Of a DNA stretch of 64,000 nucleotides, positions 60,732 through 64,000 are shown in pieces (position 1 is the first letter of the stretch; the number at the start of each line of letters is the position of its first letter). Source of the stretch: Promethearchaeota archaeon (GTDB lineage: Archaea; Asgardarchaeota; Lokiarchaeia; Sigyniarchaeales; SOKP01); the NCBI GenBank assembly GCA_030599585.1, contig JAUVNS010000008.1, positions 73,628 through 137,627 on the forward strand. Reading direction: 5' to 3'. A program made the position numbers and the translations under genes. Under the pieces are notes generated by a model. It worked only from the letters and a program-made list of their open reading frames with translations. It did no database searches and had not been told where the DNA came from.

Positions 60732-61946
60732 ATGAATGAGAACAACAACCGAAAACTCTTCAAATATAAAATGTTAACACCTTTATGGATTGCGATCTTT
60801 ATAGATGTTTTAGGCTTCACAATTCTTTTTCCAATGGTAGGTTATTTTAGCGAGCTTTTCAATACTTCGCAAACGATGATTGGTTTAATTTTTTCTGTTA
60901 ATGCTATGTTTGGTTTTGTTTTTGGACCTATTTTAGCAAAACTCAGTGATAAATACGGAAGAAAGCCGCTATTATTAATTTCTCAATTTGGAACACTTTT
61001 GGCTTTTATATTAACCGCTTTTTCAGGCAATTTAATGATGTTAGTAATAGCGCGTATGATTGACGGCATGTTTGGAGGAAATTTCCCTATTGCAAAAGCT
61101 ATTATTAGCGATAGAGTCCCACCAAAAGATCGGGGTATTCAAATGGCTAATGTGGGAATTGCGCATGTTTTAGCTTCATTAATTGGCCCAGCCATAGGTG
61201 GATTTTTCTTCACATATTTTGGGCTTTTAGGACCTGGATTATTTGCAGCGGGATTTACAGTTATTACGATTATAGTTACTATAGTTATGTTGGAGGAAAC
61301 CTGGACAAAAGAAGATAGAGCTCAGAACCATCGAGAGAAACTTGAAACTTCGCTTAAAATAAGGAATAATAAAAACGCTCTGTTCATGTTAGTTCTCTGG
61401 GCTTTTCATACGATTTCATTCACCACAGTTATGACTTCTATATCCTTTTTTAGTGCTAGCGTTTTGCATCTCGAACCACTTGAAATGTCTTTTCTATTTA
61501 TGATCTCTGGCATTTTTAGAGCTGGAGTGAGATTTACACTTTTTAAACCCACGATAAGAAAACTTGGGGAGAGTAATGCAATACGATTAGGATTAGCTAT
61601 GTTTGTTGTAAGCTTTTTTTTATTAGGTTTTTCTACAAATGTTATCGCTGTCATAATACTTTTTATGTTTATCAGTTTTGCTGCCTCCTTAACCCGGGGG
61701 CCTTTGAATAGTAAAATTAGTCAAACAGCATCTCCTCAGGAACAAGGCAAAATAAATGGACTTTCTTCCGCATTGGATAGCGTCGCCCAGATATTGGGGC
61801 CCTTAATTGGACCTTTTATACTTGACACACTACCACCGTATTGGTTAGGGATAGTTGTTTCATTAATCGCATTACCAGCACTTCTAATGTCCACGAGGAA
61901 AATAGAGAAAAAAAAATATGATCTCTCAAAGAACGCATTACTTTAA
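60732..61946 (+). CDS. MFS transporter (drug:H+ antiporter/TetA-like)
   Basis: IDVLGFTILFPMVGYF; GPILAKLSDKYGRKPLLLISQFG; 12-TM pattern. Confidence 0.9.
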   Translation: MNENNNRKLFKYKMLTPLWIAIFIDVLGFTILFPMVGYFSELFNTSQTMIGLIFSVNAMFGFVFGPILAKLSDKYGRKPLLLISQFGTLLAFILTAFSGNLMMLVIARMIDGMFGGNFPIAKAIISDRVPPKDRGIQMANVGIAHVLASLIGPAIGGFFFTYFGLLGPGLFAAGFTVITIIVTIVMLEETWTKEDRAQNHREKLETSLKIRNNKNALFMLVLWAFHTISFTTVMTSISFFSASVLHLEPLEMSFLFMISGIFRAGVRFTLFKPTIRKLGESNAIRLGLAMFVVSFFLLGFSTNVIAVIILFMFISFAASLTRGPLNSKISQTASPQEQGKINGLSSALDSVAQILGPLIGPFILDTLPPYWLGIVVSLIALPALLMSTRKIEKKKYDLSKNALL

Positions 61947-61976
61947 TCTTAAACAAAAATAGAAAAAGTAGGAATT

Positions 61977-62825
61977 TTACTCGTTTAAGAAATCTATTAT
62001 TGTCTGATTTACTTCAGGGGCTTTTGAGAGAGGGCTACTATGACCCGCTTTATCAATTACTACAAGTTTACTATTAGGTAATTTTTCGTGAATCTGTTCC
62101 ATTGATGATTTTGACATTAACCTATCGTGAGAAGCAACAAGTATTAGGGTTGGATTTTTTATAGTATCTAATCTATCAAAAGTATCGTGAGTCTTTAAAG
62201 CTTCAGCTTGCATGGTAATGTCCTTAGCTGTTGGAGGATCTATTGTACTCATTTCTATCAAATCTTCTGCAGACCAAAGACCATACCATTTTTTAGAAGG
62301 TTCAGCTTCTAATTGCTTTCTGAATTTTATATAGTAACTAGATCGAGTTCCAGACCACCATGCTTTAACTGGGTCTTCTTTTTTCATTTCTAACTCACTT
62401 AACCGCATATTTTTATAAACTGTAGGTCCCCCCTCGTCAGGGAAACCATAATTGGTGTTAATTAATATTATTTTATTTACTCTCTCTGGATACTTCAAAA
62501 CGAAATTCTGCACGATCATTCCACCAAGGCTCCAACCCGCAATATTTGCTTTTTCAATTCCAAGATGATCCATAAGACCGTTGATATCATCTGCGAAAAC
62601 TTCCATTGTATATTCAGTATCAGGTCTATCAGATTTTCCTGCTCCACGATTATCTAATCTTATAACCTTAAAATGTTTTGATAAATCGGGTATTTGAGCA
62701 ATCCACGATTCCTTTTTCGCTCCAAATCCGTGAATTAAAAATAAAGGGTAGCCATCTCCAAAGACTTCATAACATAGCTTAACACCATTAACATCTGCAT
62801 ATTGTTCTGTCATTTCTAAACACAT
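61977..62825 (-). CDS. Alpha/beta-fold hydrolase
   Basis: FLIHGFGAKKESW; DNRGAGKSDRP; ANIAGWSLGGMIVQ (GxSxG); DKAGHSSPL. Confidence 0.93.
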   Translation of the reverse strand: MCLEMTEQYADVNGVKLCYEVFGDGYPLFLIHGFGAKKESWIAQIPDLSKHFKVIRLDNRGAGKSDRPDTEYTMEVFADDINGLMDHLGIEKANIAGWSLGGMIVQNFVLKYPERVNKIILINTNYGFPDEGGPTVYKNMRLSELEMKKEDPVKAWWSGTRSSYYIKFRKQLEAEPSKKWYGLWSAEDLIEMSTIDPPTAKDITMQAEALKTHDTFDRLDTIKNPTLILVASHDRLMSKSSMEQIHEKLPNSKLVVIDKAGHSSPLSKAPEVNQTIIDFLNE

Positions 62826-62983
62826 TTTACTTATTAATTATTTAGTTTAACAAGGATTCAGTTTTATTTAAGATTTCTTCTTCACTAAAATAAAGAAACA
62901 TAGTTTACTTAATCTCGATAAAAAAATTATAAAAACAATTCTATTTAGAAACTTTACTTCTAATTTGTTATATACATAAGAGA

Positions 62984-63754
62984 GTGAGAAAAATGGAAGA
63001 AAAAAGAGTTTTAATCCCTTCTGCTACTGGTAATAAACTTCATGGAGTTTTATACATTGCGTCTGAAAAAAACATTCCTCTGACAACGCCAATTTTAATT
63101 ATGTGTCATGGTTTCACGGGAGATAAATACGAGTGGGGGCGCTTTCCTAAAACAGCAAAAGTTTTAAATAAAGAAGGTTATGATGTGCTCATATTTGACT
63201 TTTCTGGTTCAGGAGAAAATAAGAGAGAAGTAGTTAATTTATCAAAACAAGCCACTGATCTAGAAAATGTCTATGAATGGGTAAAAATTCAGGGATATTC
63301 AAAAATCGCTGTATTGGGCCTCTCTTTTGGCGGTCAGACGGTATTAAAAGCAAGTTTGCCTGAAATAATAACTTACATATTTTGGGCACCACTTCTATTA
63401 CTCCACACAACAGGAGACCAGGCTGATTGGTTTAAGGATATAGCTAAAGGACCTGTAGAAATTCCCTCATCAGGAGAATTTGACCCCATAATAATTGACA
63501 TGAGTTTTGTGACAGATATGGGACAATTCCGAGTAAAACCTGCTTTAAAGAAATTATATCCGCCTACTCTTATAGTTCAAGGCACTAATGACGATAAAGT
63601 TCCTTTGGAATTGACTAAGAAAGCATTCAGTATGATGCCTCAAGATAACAATCATAAGTTAGTAGAAGTTCAAGACGCAACTCACGATTTTAACGAAAAA
63701 CACTTACAAGAATTTATTAAGGAAACAGTAAGTTGGTTGAAAAGCTATTTATAA
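62984..63754 (+). CDS. Alpha/beta-fold hydrolase (esterase-like)
   Basis: IMCHGFTGDKYEWGRFPKTAKVLNKEGYDVLIFDFSGSGEN; AVLGLSFGGQT; VQGTNDDKVP; DATHDF. Confidence 0.9.
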   Translation: MRKMEEKRVLIPSATGNKLHGVLYIASEKNIPLTTPILIMCHGFTGDKYEWGRFPKTAKVLNKEGYDVLIFDFSGSGENKREVVNLSKQATDLENVYEWVKIQGYSKIAVLGLSFGGQTVLKASLPEIITYIFWAPLLLLHTTGDQADWFKDIAKGPVEIPSSGEFDPIIIDMSFVTDMGQFRVKPALKKLYPPTLIVQGTNDDKVPLELTKKAFSMMPQDNNHKLVEVQDATHDFNEKHLQEFIKETVSWLKSYL

Positions 63755-63760
63755 AAAAAA

Positions 63761-64000
63761 TTATTTATTACTTTTGCTCTTTATTACTCTTGGAGGGTCT
63801 AATTTTAATATTTTAAAATTATCTAATAAGTCCTCAAATCCTTTATTAGAAATAATAAATTTACCCTGAGATTTGGATAGAATCTGAGAGTTGGAGGCTT
63901 TTTCAATGTGGTTAAGTATCATTGTTCCATAGTAGTTATTAGAAAGGTCATGAATATCATACGATGTATCGTTAATTTTGTATATTTTGCATTTTAAAAG
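63761..64000 (-). CDS. Hypothetical protein, partial (N-terminus beyond window end)
   Basis: Manual translation open to window edge: ...LLKCKIYKINDTSYDIHDLSNNYYGTMILNHIEKASNSQILSKSQGKFIISNKGFEDLLDNFKILKLDPPRVIKSKSNK*. Confidence 0.6.
   Translation of the reverse strand, partial: LLKCKIYKINDTSYDIHDLSNNYYGTMILNHIEKASNSQILSKSQGKFIISNKGFEDLLDNFKILKLDPPRVIKSKSNK

Overview
This AT-rich, densely coded archaeal window is most likely from an Asgard/Lokiarchaeia-like genome. That is inferred from archaeal ribosomal proteins S3Ae and S15, a histone-fold protein, a gelsolin-like domain protein, longin/roadblock-like proteins and HTH-TPR architecture. I saw no rRNA, tRNA, CRISPR array or transposase. Recognisable content runs in order: partial phosphoglycerate kinase (missed by the ORF track because it runs off the edge); a MoxR-type AAA+/vWA pair; a nickel-associated locus (larB, membrane protein, TPR protein, larC, AlkP-superfamily protein, His-rich nikR); a small histone; a GHMP kinase; rubrerythrin; radical SAM; Sir2; a sugar-nucleotidyltransferase; S3Ae/S15; RdgB; a ~16 kb ABC-transporter/giant surface-protein cluster with a subtilase; an RNase III; tandem GDPD genes; an acyl-CoA synthetase; MFS and GNAT genes. 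The most interesting region is 50.1-59.2 kb. Six unannotated 23-24-codon ORFs, absent from the supplied ORF track, sit on the minus strand with strong Shine-Dalgarno sequences. They form a duplicated three-peptide cassette (A/B/C and A'/B'/C'). They are flanked downstream by small membrane proteins and a giant membrane protein with a C-terminal CPBP-protease-like region. Upstream lies a divergently transcribed 1003-aa double-winged-helix/TPR regulator, with a palindrome between the two divergent promoters. I propose this as a candidate archaeal multi-peptide (signalling, bacteriocin-like or RiPP-like) system. Function is inferred; the small ORFs, their duplication and the gene arrangement are read directly from the sequence.
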